A stretch of 64,000 nucleotides of DNA from JBHYDC01 sp051861205 (GCA_051861205.1 JBHYDC010000004.1:62001-126000), one strand, 5' to 3'. Counted from the first letter of the stretch, positions 8,607 through 17,532 are shown. Notes: generated by a model not told the origin, from the sequence alone. A program made the numbers and translations.

Positions 8607-10892
8607 TTAACGTAACTCTCTGGTATCATTCGGGATTTCGGAAACCCGGACAGCGAGCGGAGGCGCGGCGTTCGTCTGTTTGGCCGGAGTGGGCGGCTTG
8701 AGGGACCCCGTGGAGAGAACGGCGGGCAGTTCCGGCGTGGTGGCGGTGGGACCGACCGGTAGGTCTTGGCCGGCAAGACGGGCTTCCATGATATCCCCGA
8801 TCTCGGCGATGACCGCGATGGCGGCCGGGGACAAATTCTCCCGCTTGGTGGGTACAACCGTTGCCTCGGCCGTGGCGGGTTCGTCCGAAGGGAGCGGAAG
8901 CTGCGGATCGGTAACGCCGAAAATCTCTTTGGGTGCAAGGCCTTGATGGGCGGCCACCATGATCTCGTGCCACGTCATGGCGGGCAGGCTGCCGCCGGTC
9001 ATGTTATTGGTCGAGGTGTAGTCGTCATTTCCGAACCAAACGGCGGCGGTGTAGTAGCCGGTGAAGCCTACGAACCACGCATCGCGATAGGCCTGGGTGG
9101 TTCCGGTCTTTCCACCGACGCGGAACCCGTCGAGACGCGCGCGTCCGCCGGTTCCCGCCTCCACAACCTGGACGAGCGCGTTGTTCATTTGAGCTGCAAC
9201 GTCCGGGGGTAACACTTGCTCGGGCTTGGGCGCGTTGCGGGCGTGGTCGTAGAGGATGGCGCCGGCCCGCGTGGTGATCTGGTCGATGGCGTAAGGGGTG
9301 GACTTTATGCCACCGTTGGGGAAGGCCGAGTAGGCGCCGGCCATGTCGATCGCCGTGACCTCGGCGACGCCCAGCGGCAGGGCGCGGGTGATCTTCAGTT
9401 CGGTATTGATGCCGAGCTTATGCGCGGTGGCGACGATCTTATCCCGGCCTAGCGCTTGGGCGAGGCGAACGGGAATCGTATTGATCGATTTAGCAAGGGC
9501 AGTTGCCAACGTAACGCTGCCGGCATAGCTGCGGCCGTAGTTGCGGGGGCTCCAATTGCCGATGGTGATCGGGGCATCGGCGACGACGCTGTCGAGCCGG
9601 TAGCCGTTCATGAAGGCGGTGGCGTAGACGAAGGGCTTGAAGGAGGAGCCGGGCTGACGGAGCGCGCCGACGGCACGGTTGAATACGCTTTCGCCATAGT
9701 CGCGCCCGCCGACCATGGCGCGGACCGCACCGGAAATGTCTTGGACGACGACGGCGCCCTGGCTGACGCGGAAATCCTGTCCGCGCAAACGAAGACTGGC
9801 CTCGACGGCCTGCTCGGAAGCCTTTTGGATGGCGGGATCGAGGGTGGTGCGCACGAGAATGGTGCGCTCGCCCTTGGGGGCAATCTTCTTGACCTCTTCG
9901 AAAGCCCAGTCGAGATACCAATCGGGTGCGGTGTTCTGGCGGGTCGCGATGGGGGTGGCGGGATTGCGCCTGGCGGGGGCAACTTGACCTTCGGTCATAA
10001 AGCCGGCGTCGACGAGGTTTGTGAGGACCTGGCTGGCACGGGCGCGGGCGGCGGCAAGATTGACGTGGGGCGCGTATTTGGTGGGCGCCTTGTAGAGCCC
10101 GGCGAGCATGGCGGCTTCGGCCAGGGACAGGTTCTTCACGGATTTGCCGAAGTAGAACTCGCTGGCAGCTGCAACGCCGTGGGTGCCGCCGCCCATATAG
10201 GCCCGGTCGAGATAGAGCTTCAGGATTTCGCGCTTGGAAAGATTGGCCTCCAACCAAAGCGCCAGATAGGCCTCCTTGACCTTGCGCTCCAGCGTGCGCT
10301 CGTTGGAGAGGAAAAGGTTCTTGGCAAGCTGCTGGCTGAGCGATGACCCGCCCTGAACGACGCCGCCGGCGCGTGCGTTGGTGACGATGGCGCGCAAGGT
10401 GCCGATCACGTCGATGCCGAAGTGATCGAAAAACCGCCGATCTTCGGTGGCGAGCGTGGCCTGGATGAGGAAGGGCGGGAGTTCGTCGAGGGGCACGCTG
10501 TCGTCGAGAAACATACCGCGCCGGCCGATGATGGCGTCGTCCTTGTCCATGAAGGTGACGGCATACTCGCCTTGCGCGCGCCAGTTGGTCTCGGTGGCGC
10601 GAAACGCCGGCACGGCGAAGGCAAGGAGCACGACGGACGCGGCGGTTCCAAGCGTGGCGGCTTCGGAGAGAAGCTCGAAGGCGGCGCGCCGGGCCCCGCG
10701 CATGCGCAGGCGGCTCATTTGATCGGTTACGGCGGACCAGAATCGGCTGAAACCGGAGCGCGCGCTCCAAACGGCCGTATCGAGGCGGGCATCCGCTGCA
10801 AGCAGCCCAAACCGAACGCGACGACCGAGATCGGGTTTGCTATTGGTCACGTCGAACTCGATTGTTTGCGAACCGTCGGCGCGGATCGTCAA
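8607..10892 (-). CDS. Class A penicillin-binding protein (bifunctional glycosyltransferase/transpeptidase)
   Basis: Peptidoglycan synthase of the PBP1A type, about 761 residues. One membrane anchor (roughly residues 76-98) is followed by the GT51 glycosyltransferase domain, with EDRRFFDHFG (catalytic Glu about residue 150), GGSSLSQQLAKNLFL and ERKVKEAYLALWLE. The transpeptidase domain follows with GSSFKPFVYA (acylated Ser), KSINTIP and GKTGTTQAYRDAWF. It makes and cross-links glycan strands in the periplasm. The start is unclear: the frame opens only at TTG 10892, directly after a TGA. An ATG at 10896 lies in another frame and reads MIDDPRRRFANNRVRRDQ before stopping. This could mean a poor start or a frameshift in the cytoplasmic N-terminus. 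Confidence 0.9.
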   Translation of the reverse strand: MTIRADGSQTIEFDVTNSKPDLGRRVRFGLLAADARLDTAVWSARSGFSRFWSAVTDQMSRLRMRGARRAAFELLSEAATLGTAASVVLLAFAVPAFRATETNWRAQGEYAVTFMDKDDAIIGRRGMFLDDSVPLDELPPFLIQATLATEDRRFFDHFGIDVIGTLRAIVTNARAGGVVQGGSSLSQQLAKNLFLSNERTLERKVKEAYLALWLEANLSKREILKLYLDRAYMGGGTHGVAAASEFYFGKSVKNLSLAEAAMLAGLYKAPTKYAPHVNLAAARARASQVLTNLVDAGFMTEGQVAPARRNPATPIATRQNTAPDWYLDWAFEEVKKIAPKGERTILVRTTLDPAIQKASEQAVEASLRLRGQDFRVSQGAVVVQDISGAVRAMVGGRDYGESVFNRAVGALRQPGSSFKPFVYATAFMNGYRLDSVVADAPITIGNWSPRNYGRSYAGSVTLATALAKSINTIPVRLAQALGRDKIVATAHKLGINTELKITRALPLGVAEVTAIDMAGAYSAFPNGGIKSTPYAIDQITTRAGAILYDHARNAPKPEQVLPPDVAAQMNNALVQVVEAGTGGRARLDGFRVGGKTGTTQAYRDAWFVGFTGYYTAAVWFGNDDYTSTNNMTGGSLPAMTWHEIMVAAHQGLAPKEIFGVTDPQLPLPSDEPATAEATVVPTKRENLSPAAIAVIAEIGDIMEARLAGQDLPVGPTATTPELPAVLSTGSLKPPTPAKQTNAAPPLAVRVSEIPNDTRELR

Positions 10893-10941
10893 TCATAGGA
10901 TATCGATTCTTGCAGATGGGTTCAAAGGCCGGACGGGGTAA

Positions 10942-11418
10942 ATGGTAAGCAAAATTGATAAAAATCTTCTTGTGCCGTTTTGGCGCATCAAATCCCTCGA
11001 CGAGATGTCGGACGGGGAGTGGGAGAGCCTGTGCGACGGCTGCGCGCGCTGTTGCCTGAACAAGCTGGAAGACGAGGACACCGGGGAAATCGCCTGGACC
11101 GATATCGGCTGCACCCTGCTGGACGGCGAAACCTGCCGGTGCCGCGATTACACCCAGCGATCCCAAACGGTTCCCGACTGTATTCGCCTGACGGCGCACG
11201 AAGTGCGAACGCTATCCTGGCTGCCGCCGACCTGCGCCTATCGGCTGGTTGAAGAGGGCCATGATCTCTACTGGTGGCACCCCTTGGTTTCGGGCGACCC
11301 GGAAACCGTGCATCAAGCGGGAATATCGGTGCGGGGAAAAACGATTTCCGAGGACGACATTCCGCTGGAGCGCTGGGAAGAGCGGATCGTGGCTTGGCCA
11401 AGTTTAAAAGCACCGTGA
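10942..11418 (+). CDS. YcgN-family cysteine cluster protein (UPF0260)
   Basis: Cytoplasmic protein of 158 residues in the YcgN/UPF0260 family. It begins with the typical FWRIKSLDEMSDGEWESLCD, and has the conserved cysteines in LCDGCARCCLNKLEDE, DIGCTLLDGETCRCRDY and PDCIRL, plus WLPPTCAYRL. The eight or so cysteines suggest binding of a metal or Fe-S cluster; no function is established for the family. Divergent from the PBP gene, with about 50 bases between them, so their promoters overlap. GGGG lies just ahead of the ATG. No clear terminator follows. Confidence 0.9.
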   Translation: MVSKIDKNLLVPFWRIKSLDEMSDGEWESLCDGCARCCLNKLEDEDTGEIAWTDIGCTLLDGETCRCRDYTQRSQTVPDCIRLTAHEVRTLSWLPPTCAYRLVEEGHDLYWWHPLVSGDPETVHQAGISVRGKTISEDDIPLERWEERIVAWPSLKAP

Positions 11419-11653
11419 GTGGTAGAAACTGCAACTCAGAGTATAGATTTTCACGTCAAGATTACTTTAAATATACGAGAGCATGCAAAGGGTGCATTTA
11501 CAACCGTGAAATTGAGCCACGCGAATATCACAGAATGTCGCAAAAAAGCTAGGCTATGTCGGCAATATACAATTGCTACATGCGAATTTTTACAGACTGT
11601 TCATGCTGTCCCGTTACACAGGTCTTTGACTCGAGCACGGGGCTTGTAATGTG

Positions 11654-13627
11654 ATGATCCAATTTTTGGCAAAATTGAAACTTGTAGTACAAGTCGCATT
11701 TATTACAGGTTTCGCTTTCGCGGGGCTATTCGCCCTCTCCGCCATGTTCATTCTCAGTAGCCAGTCGGAGGCCGACCTGGTGGATAAGAGCCGGCTCAGT
11801 GCTCAAAGCTCGACCCACGCGAGCGCCGTCGAAATCATCTTGCTGAATATGCGCCGCGCTGAAAAAGACTTCCTGCTGCGGGTTGATGCGTCCTATACCG
11901 AAAAGCATTCGTCTTTAAACGAAAAGCTAGGTAAGGAACTGACCAAACTGAACGACACAGTTCTTATGCAGGGAAACAGCAAGATTATAGATGCAGCGAT
12001 AAAGCTGCCCTCGCTTTCCAAGAGTTATGTCGACGCCTTTCAGACTTTGGTCAAGATACGCGTTACGATGGGCCTGACTCCGGAAGACGGATTGGAAGGC
12101 AAGTTGCGCGCGGCCGTTCACGACATCGAAAAATTTCTGGAGTCTGCCGACAACGCGGAACTTTCGGTTCTTATGCTGCAACTGCGGCGAAGCGAAAAAG
12201 ATTTCATGTTGCGCCGCGACCCGAAATACATCGATTCCATCAAGACTAAGTCGGAGCTTTTCAAAAAGACAGTTTCTGCATCAAGCCTACCGGATGACGT
12301 TAAAACGAAACTGAATGCCCAGCTTGCAATTTATGTCACGTCTTTTAACGACTGGGCTAATGCCGCAAACGATTTGGCCTCGCAGCAAAAAGTTATATCT
12401 AGCGGCTTTGCACAGATTGAGCCGGTTCTTACTACACTGATCGAGCTTTCCAACGCGGACCGCATTGCCGACGACGCGGCAATGATGGAGGATCTGTCGG
12501 GGTCGGTGGTTCGCAGCGCGACGACATCGGGCGTGATCGGGACGATCATCATCGCAGGCGCCGTGCTGATGAGCTTGGCCATGATGCGGGGCATCCGCGG
12601 GATTTCGGACGCGGCGAGTGCCATAGCTTCGGGCAGCCGCAGCGGACCCATTGCCGGATATGGCTGGCGCAACGAGATCGGTGGACTTGCGGACGTGCTT
12701 CACGCTTTGCGCGACGGTCTGGCCAAGGGCGAGGCGGCCGCGGCCGCGCGCCGGCAGGAAGCTGAAGCGGAAGCGCAGCGTCTGAACCGCCGTGCGGCTG
12801 TGGCAAGTAACTTCGTGGCCGACGTGGAAAAATTGGTGGCGGCTTTCGGGCGTTCGTCCACCGATACGGCGCATGCCGCCCGCAGCCTTTCCTCGGCGGC
12901 CGAGGAAACCACGCGCCAGACCATGACGGTGGCCCAAGCGGCCGAATCCGCCTCGTCGACGCTTGAGACGATCGCGGCTGCGGCCGAGGAGCTTTCCGTT
13001 TCGGTGCGCGCCATCAGCTCCGACGTGAGCCGCTCGGCGGGCGTTGCCGACGAAACGGCCGCGGAAGCCGACAATAGCGACCAGCGGCTTCAAACGCTGC
13101 TGGCCTCTGCCGACAAGATCGGTGAAATCGTGAACCTGATCAAAGGTATCGCCGAGCAGACCAACCTTCTTGCCCTGAACGCCACCATTGAAGCGGCGCG
13201 CGCGGGCGAGGCCGGACGCGGGTTCGCTGTGGTGGCCTCCGAGGTCAAGCAACTGGCCGTGATGACGGCCAAGGCGACCGAAGAAATCGCCGAAACCGTG
13301 GCCCGCATTCAGAGCGAAACCGCCACGGCGGTGGGCTCTGCAAGCCAGATCCGCGTGAAGGCGTCGTCGACCAAGGAAATCACCTCCATGATCGCGGCCG
13401 CAGTGGAAGAGCAGGGCGCGGCGACGGAAGGCATTGCGGCAAGCTGCCAGGAGGCATCGACCAGCGCCAGCGTCGTCACCGAGACGATCGCGGGCGTGGG
13501 ACAGGCCGCAGAAATGACCGGCGCCGCCTCGGTGCAGCTCATGGGGCTTTCCGATGGATTGGCCCGGCAGGCCAGCGAACTGAGCGTGAAGGTGGACCAG
13601 TTCCTGCGCGATCTGGAAGCCGCGTAA
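11654..13627 (+). CDS. Methyl-accepting chemotaxis protein with HBM-type sensor
   Basis: Transmembrane chemoreceptor of 657 residues that reports ligand state to CheA/CheW. Order: cytoplasmic start, membrane helix about residues 12-34, periplasmic helical bimodular (HBM) domain with the two related segments LNMRRAEKDFLLRVDASYTE and LQLRRSEKDFMLRRDPKYID, second membrane helix about 287-310, HAMP, then the signalling hairpin with EQTNLLALNATIEAARAGEA at its tip. GTG 11651 is an alternative start. The roughly 230 bases upstream (11419-11650) are AT-richer, contain no convincing gene and should hold the promoter. HBM receptors known elsewhere sense organic acids; the ligand here is unknown. It stands alone, with a strong terminator after it. 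Confidence 0.93.
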   Translation: MIQFLAKLKLVVQVAFITGFAFAGLFALSAMFILSSQSEADLVDKSRLSAQSSTHASAVEIILLNMRRAEKDFLLRVDASYTEKHSSLNEKLGKELTKLNDTVLMQGNSKIIDAAIKLPSLSKSYVDAFQTLVKIRVTMGLTPEDGLEGKLRAAVHDIEKFLESADNAELSVLMLQLRRSEKDFMLRRDPKYIDSIKTKSELFKKTVSASSLPDDVKTKLNAQLAIYVTSFNDWANAANDLASQQKVISSGFAQIEPVLTTLIELSNADRIADDAAMMEDLSGSVVRSATTSGVIGTIIIAGAVLMSLAMMRGIRGISDAASAIASGSRSGPIAGYGWRNEIGGLADVLHALRDGLAKGEAAAAARRQEAEAEAQRLNRRAAVASNFVADVEKLVAAFGRSSTDTAHAARSLSSAAEETTRQTMTVAQAAESASSTLETIAAAAEELSVSVRAISSDVSRSAGVADETAAEADNSDQRLQTLLASADKIGEIVNLIKGIAEQTNLLALNATIEAARAGEAGRGFAVVASEVKQLAVMTAKATEEIAETVARIQSETATAVGSASQIRVKASSTKEITSMIAAAVEEQGAATEGIAASCQEASTSASVVTETIAGVGQAAEMTGAASVQLMGLSDGLARQASELSVKVDQFLRDLEAA

Positions 13628-13648
13628 GCGGGCTGCCGGTTTGGACAG

Positions 13649-13680
13649 GAGAAAGCGGCCCGGCAATGGGCCGCTTTCTC
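13649..13680 (+). terminator. Strong hairpin after the chemoreceptor gene
   Basis: Perfect 13-bp stem GAGAAAGCGGCCC / GGGCCGCTTTCTC with a six-base loop, 21 bases after the stop of the chemoreceptor gene. There is no long T-run after it, but the stem itself ends in CTTTCTC, so it should work as a rho-independent terminator for the plus strand and perhaps in both directions. Confidence 0.75.
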
Positions 13681-13730
13681 ATGGATTGGGGCCAAGCTGC
13701 GCGGATTTGGTGCCCTGGTCAAAAATGCTG

Positions 13731-13759
13731 TTGACAGCGTTACGCTGAAACTGTAGGTT
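13731..13759 (+). promoter_or_regulatory. Possible sigma-70 promoter ahead of the repeat/DUF1003 region
   Basis: A perfect -35 box TTGACA at 13731-13736 is followed after 17 bases by TAGGTT at 13754-13759, a fair -10 box. It points toward the DUF1003 gene and would put transcription through the 23-bp tandem repeats. This is a sequence match only. Confidence 0.4.
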
Positions 13760-13845
13760 TAATACAAGATGCGGAAGTTTTGAGCGGCAGCCAAGTTTGG
13801 TGAGCCGCTTTTTTGTTGCCCGGAAAGATTACAGCGGTAGCCCAA

Positions 13846-13914
13846 AACGAACTCAGGTCTTTGCCTGTAACGAACTCAGGTCGTTACATCCAACGAACTC
13901 GGGATATTGCCTGC
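13846..13914 (+). repeat. Three tandem 23-bp repeats
   Basis: Three head-to-tail units of exactly 23 bp (13846-13868, 13869-13891, 13892-13914), each opening with AACGAACTC followed by AGGT, AGGT or GGGA, then a variable tail; units 1 and 3 share TTGCCTG near their ends. A decayed fourth unit seems to begin at 13915 (AACGGCC), merging into an inverted repeat GCCGGGC/GCCCGGC at 13919-13941. It lies between a candidate promoter and the DUF1003 gene, 85 bases before its ATG. Confidence 0.8.
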
Positions 13915-13999
13915 AACGGCCGGGCCTGCGACGAGCCCGGCATTTGCCTTTATCATGCCGAAGTTGGCAAGTGTTTCTCATCTCCTATGACCTGGGACG

Positions 14000-14695
14000 A
14001 TGGGGAAAGCCATGGCGACCAAGACAAAGCCTACCGTGTGCGCGATTACCGGTGAGCCGGTGAACGAGCGGACCTCGGTGGTTCTGGACCAACTGAACCC
14101 GAGACTGGCGGACAGGATTTTGGCCGACCATCCGGGGCTGGAGCCCGGCGCCGTGATCTCACGGGCCGCGGTGAACCGGTATCGCACGCAATATGTCGAG
14201 GAACTGCTTCGGCAGGAGCGCGGCGAACTGAGCGAGCTGGACAGCCAGGTGGCGCGCAGCCTAGCTGAGGGGGAAGTGATTTCAACCAACGTGGAAGCCG
14301 AATTCGCCGGGCGCAGAACGCTGGGCGAAAAGCTTTCCGACGGGCTGGCGACCTTCGGTGGAAGCTGGGGGTTCCTGGGCGCGTTCGCCGCGTTCATGGC
14401 GGTGTGGATCGTGGTGAATAGGGGCGGAGCGGGGTTCGACCCGTTCCCGTTCATTCTGCTCAATCTGATCCTTTCGTGCATCGCGGCGATCCAAGCGCCG
14501 ATCATCATGATGAGCCAGCGGCGGCAGGAGACGAAGGACCGGTTGCGGTCGCAAAGCGACTACCGGGTGAACCTGAAGGCGGAACTGGAAATCCGGCATC
14601 TGCACGAGAAGGTGGATCATCTGATCTCCCGGCAATGGCAGCGCTTGGCGGAAATCCAGGAATTGCAGATTGAACTGATGCAGGAGCGGCGGTGA
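14000..14695 (+). CDS. DUF1003 domain-containing membrane protein
   Basis: Membrane protein of 231 residues of the DUF1003 family. The family core is visible: GEKLSDGLATFGGSWGFLGA, the first membrane helix (AFAAFMAVWIVVN), FDPFPFILLNLILSCIAAIQ as the second helix, then APIIMMSQRRQETKDRLRSQ, ending in a charged helical cytoplasmic tail (HLHEKVDHLISRQWQRLAEI). The N-terminal part includes a CAITGEPVNERTSVVLDQ segment. ATG 14012 is an alternative start with GGGAAAG upstream. It overlaps the next gene, the putative small terminase, by one base (TGATG), so it is at least translationally linked to the GTA cluster, though DUF1003 proteins are not GTA components. Function unknown. Confidence 0.88.
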   Translation: MGKAMATKTKPTVCAITGEPVNERTSVVLDQLNPRLADRILADHPGLEPGAVISRAAVNRYRTQYVEELLRQERGELSELDSQVARSLAEGEVISTNVEAEFAGRRTLGEKLSDGLATFGGSWGFLGAFAAFMAVWIVVNRGGAGFDPFPFILLNLILSCIAAIQAPIIMMSQRRQETKDRLRSQSDYRVNLKAELEIRHLHEKVDHLISRQWQRLAEIQELQIELMQERR

Positions 14696-15285
14696 TGACG
14701 GCACGGCGGGTGGACTGGGCGGCGGTGCGGCTAGCCTATGAGGAAACCGCCGAGACGATCGCCAGTATCGCGCGGCGGTTCGGGACATATCCGGCATCGA
14801 TCAACACGAGGATGCACAATGAGGGCTGGACGCCGCGAAACGGGGACCTCGCGGCGGCGCAGCAAACACGGAGGGTCAAGGAACGGCCGGCGCCCGATCT
14901 CGGCGCGCTGGTCGCCTCGCTGCAACGGACGACGGCGAGGATCGTGACGGTGATGGAGGCTCGGCTGGGCAAGGCCGAGGAGGGGATCGACGAGCGGGAC
15001 GTGCGGGCGCTGGGTGCGCTGGCCTCGACGCTTGCCAAGGTGATCTCCCTCCAGCCAGAGCCGAGGACCGCGCGTGACGAAACGAACCAAGCCGATAATC
15101 GCCCCGCCGATGTCGATGCCGACGACGGACGGAACATCGGGCGACTTGTTGAACTTGCTGAACGATTTATCGCAGCGCGGGCTTCTGCCGGCGTTCTTCA
15201 TCAGCTTGCCGCTGGGACTGCGGGCGTGGATGGAGGCGCTATGGTGGATGCAGGCGCGGCCGGACCAGACCGCACCGGAGGGTGA
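14695..15285 (+). CDS. GTA small terminase-like protein (g1-like)
   Basis: Probable small terminase of a gene transfer agent cluster. The N-terminal 45 residues look like a helix-turn-helix (AAVRLAYEETAETIASIARR then FGTYPASINTRMHNEGW), followed by helical segments (DLGALVASLQRTTARIVTVM, DERDVRALGALASTLAKVIS) that could oligomerise. This matches small terminase subunits that select DNA for packaging; in GTAs this selection is nearly sequence-independent. The last 70 codons overlap the start of the large terminase frame, and the C-terminal residues become Gly/Ala-rich and may simply be read-through, so the true end or the terL start is uncertain. Placement directly before the large terminase is the strongest support. 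Confidence 0.65.
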   Translation: MTARRVDWAAVRLAYEETAETIASIARRFGTYPASINTRMHNEGWTPRNGDLAAAQQTRRVKERPAPDLGALVASLQRTTARIVTVMEARLGKAEEGIDERDVRALGALASTLAKVISLQPEPRTARDETNQADNRPADVDADDGRNIGRLVELAERFIAARASAGVLHQLAAGTAGVDGGAMVDAGAAGPDRTGG

Positions 15286-16456
15286 CTGGACGGCGTGGCT
15301 GGTGATGGGCGGGCGCGGCGCGGGAAAAACTCGCACCGGGGCCGAATGGGTGCGCTCGCTGGTCTACGGCAAGCTTGGCGCGGGCGGGCCTTCCGCCGGG
15401 CGCATCGCACTGGTGGGCGAAACCTTCGCCGACGTGCGCGATGTGATGGTGGAGGGCGTATCGGGCATTCTGGCGGTGCATCCCGAGTGGGAGCGCCCCA
15501 CGTGGTCGCCCTCGCGGCGGAAGCTGGAATGGCCGAACGGGGCGACGGCGCAGGCGTTCTCGTCTGAGGATCCGGAGGGGCTGCGCGGGCCTCAGTTCGA
15601 CGCGGCCTGGGCCGACGAGATGGCGAAATGGCGCCATGCCGAAGCCACCTTCGACATGCTGCAATTCGGGCTTCGGCTGGGCGCGCGGCCGCGCCAAGTG
15701 GTGACGACGACACCGCGTGCTGTGCCGATCATCAAGCGGCTGATGGCGGCGGAGGGGACGGTGATCACGCGCTCGCGCACATTGGACAACGCGGCGAACC
15801 TTGCGGCGAGTTTTCTGACATCCGTGGTGGTGCGCTATGACGGCACGCGGCTGGGGCGGCAGGAGCTTGAGGGGGAACTCGTGGAAGACCGGCCGGATGC
15901 GCTGTGGACGCGGGGCGGGATTGACGCGATCCGCATCACGGGTAAGCCGGCGATGCGGCGAATCGTGGTTGCGGTGGATCCGCCGGCTTCGTCGCGATCG
16001 ACGGCGGACGCCTGCGGCATCGTAGCGGCGGGGCTGGACGAGAACGGCCGCGCCGTGGTGCTGGCCGACGAGAGCTGCCAGGGCGCGCGACCTGAAACCT
16101 GGGCGCGGCGGGCGGTGACGCTCTACCACGAGATAGGCGCGGACCGGCTGGTGGCGGAGGTGAACCAGGGCGGCGAGATGGTTGCGGCGGTCATTCGCGA
16201 GGTCGATCCGGTGGTGGCGGTGGAGATGGTGCGGGCGACGCGCGGCAAATGGGTGCGCGCCGAACCGGTGGCCGCGCTCTATGCGCAGGGCAAGGTGCGC
16301 CATGCCGGCGTGTTCCGCGAGCTGGAAGACGAGATGTGCGATTTCGGCTTAGACGGCCTCAGCGACGGCCGCTCGCCCGACCGGCTGGACGCGATGGTGT
16401 GGGCGCTGACCGCGCTGATGCTGGGGGGAGGCGAGCCGCGTGTGCGGGGGCTGTGA
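15074..16456 (+). CDS. GTA/phage large terminase (ATPase-nuclease)
   Basis: DNA packaging motor, 460 residues in the longest reading, similar in size to g2 of known GTAs. The ATPase domain has Walker A WLVMGGRGAGKTRTGAEW and Walker B-like FDAAWADEMAKW. The C-terminal RNase H-like nuclease shows acidic residues at VVAVDPPAS and in SPDRLDAMVWALTAL. All expected motifs are present, so the protein looks functional. The GTG start at 15074 lies inside the small terminase gene; ATG 15110 or 15116, or later starts, are possible because similarity to terminases is only obvious from LRAWMEALWWMQARPDQTAP. Followed by unrelated cargo genes rather than the portal. Confidence 0.92.
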   Translation: MTKRTKPIIAPPMSMPTTDGTSGDLLNLLNDLSQRGLLPAFFISLPLGLRAWMEALWWMQARPDQTAPEGDWTAWLVMGGRGAGKTRTGAEWVRSLVYGKLGAGGPSAGRIALVGETFADVRDVMVEGVSGILAVHPEWERPTWSPSRRKLEWPNGATAQAFSSEDPEGLRGPQFDAAWADEMAKWRHAEATFDMLQFGLRLGARPRQVVTTTPRAVPIIKRLMAAEGTVITRSRTLDNAANLAASFLTSVVVRYDGTRLGRQELEGELVEDRPDALWTRGGIDAIRITGKPAMRRIVVAVDPPASSRSTADACGIVAAGLDENGRAVVLADESCQGARPETWARRAVTLYHEIGADRLVAEVNQGGEMVAAVIREVDPVVAVEMVRATRGKWVRAEPVAALYAQGKVRHAGVFRELEDEMCDFGLDGLSDGRSPDRLDAMVWALTALMLGGGEPRVRGL

Positions 16457-16525
16457 GGGCGTGCTTGCCCTTGGCGCATTCGGGCGTTAACTCGTCGGCA
16501 CGCTGGTTTAGCCTGGAGCACGCCG

Positions 16526-17512
16526 ATGAAATCCCGTCCGTTTGGTCGCACCCCGTTCACCGTGTCCGAGGTTGGGTTCGGCGCTTGGCAGATTGGCGGG
16601 TCTTGGGGGGATGTGCCCGAAGCGGAGGGGCGTGGGGCGCTGAATGCGGCGCTCGATGCCGGGATGACGTTTGTGGATACCGCCGACGTTTATGGCGACG
16701 GGCGGTCGGAAATGATCGTCGCCGAGGTGCTACGGGCGCGCGGCGGCGAGCGGCCGATGGTGGCGACGAAGGCGGGGCGTCGGCTGTCGCCGCATGTGGC
16801 GGCGGGGTACACCAAGGCCAATCTGGAGGGGTTTATCGATCGGTCGCTGAAGAATTTGGGCGTGGATGCGCTGGATCTGGTGCAACTGCACTGCCCGCCG
16901 CATGACGTCTACTATCGGCCGGAGGTTTTTGCGGCGCTGGATGAGATTCAAGCAGCTGGGAAAATCTTGAGCTATGGCGTGAGCGTGGAGAAGGTCGAGG
17001 AAGGGCTGAAGGCGATCGAGTATCCGGGCGTCGTTAGCGTGCAGATCATCTACAACCTGTTTCGTCAGCGGCCGGCGGATTTGTTCTTTCGCGAGGCGAA
17101 GCGGTGCAATGTTGCGGTGATTGCGCGGGTGCCGCTGGCGAGCGGGCTGCTCACGGGCAAGATCAGCGGGCAGACAGCATTCGCGGCGGATGATCACCGG
17201 AATTTCAACCGCCATGGGGAAGCGTTTGACGTGGGCGAAACCTTCGCCGGCGTGCCGTTCGACGTGGGGCTGGCGGCGGTGGACGAGGTGCGGCGGCTGG
17301 TGCCGGCGGGCGCGGCCATGGCGGCCTTCGCGCTGAAGTGGATCCTGATGGCGGACGCGGTGACGGTGGTGATCCCCGGCGCGCGCAACGCCGAACAGGC
17401 ACGGGCGAACGCCGCGGCGGCGGATCTGGCGGACATCGAGACGGACGTGATGGGCGCAGCGCGGGAGGTGTATGACCGGCTGATCGCGCCGCATGTGCAT
17501 CATCGGTGGTGA
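16526..17512 (+). CDS. Aldo/keto reductase
   Basis: NAD(P)H-dependent oxidoreductase of the aldo/keto reductase superfamily, 328 residues, a full-length TIM barrel. It has the family opening GRTPFTVSEVGFGAWQIGGS, catalytic Asp/Tyr in FVDTADVYGDGRSE, the Lys region ERPMVATKAGRR, His in DLVQLHCPPHDVYY, and a C-terminal cofactor segment AVTVVIPGARNAEQARANAA. The substrate is unknown. It sits 69 bases after the large terminase and before the toxin-antitoxin pair, inside what should be a continuous GTA operon, so it appears to be inserted cargo. Base composition matches the host. Confidence 0.93.
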   Translation: MKSRPFGRTPFTVSEVGFGAWQIGGSWGDVPEAEGRGALNAALDAGMTFVDTADVYGDGRSEMIVAEVLRARGGERPMVATKAGRRLSPHVAAGYTKANLEGFIDRSLKNLGVDALDLVQLHCPPHDVYYRPEVFAALDEIQAAGKILSYGVSVEKVEEGLKAIEYPGVVSVQIIYNLFRQRPADLFFREAKRCNVAVIARVPLASGLLTGKISGQTAFAADDHRNFNRHGEAFDVGETFAGVPFDVGLAAVDEVRRLVPAGAAMAAFALKWILMADAVTVVIPGARNAEQARANAAAADLADIETDVMGAAREVYDRLIAPHVHHRW

Positions 17513-17532
17513 TGGGGGCTCGGGCTTACATC

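Noticed and set aside
11419..11649. Short ORF between the YcgN-like gene and the chemoreceptor
   Set aside because: AT-rich, no ribosome site and no protein-like features; treated as a promoter region.
13846..13914. CRISPR array
   Set aside because: Units are directly tandem with no unique spacers of regular length, only three copies, and no cas genes nearby.
13797..14063. ORF across the 23-bp tandem repeats
   Set aside because: No ribosome site, translation is repeat-driven and runs into the DUF1003 gene; better explained as a regulatory or repeat region.
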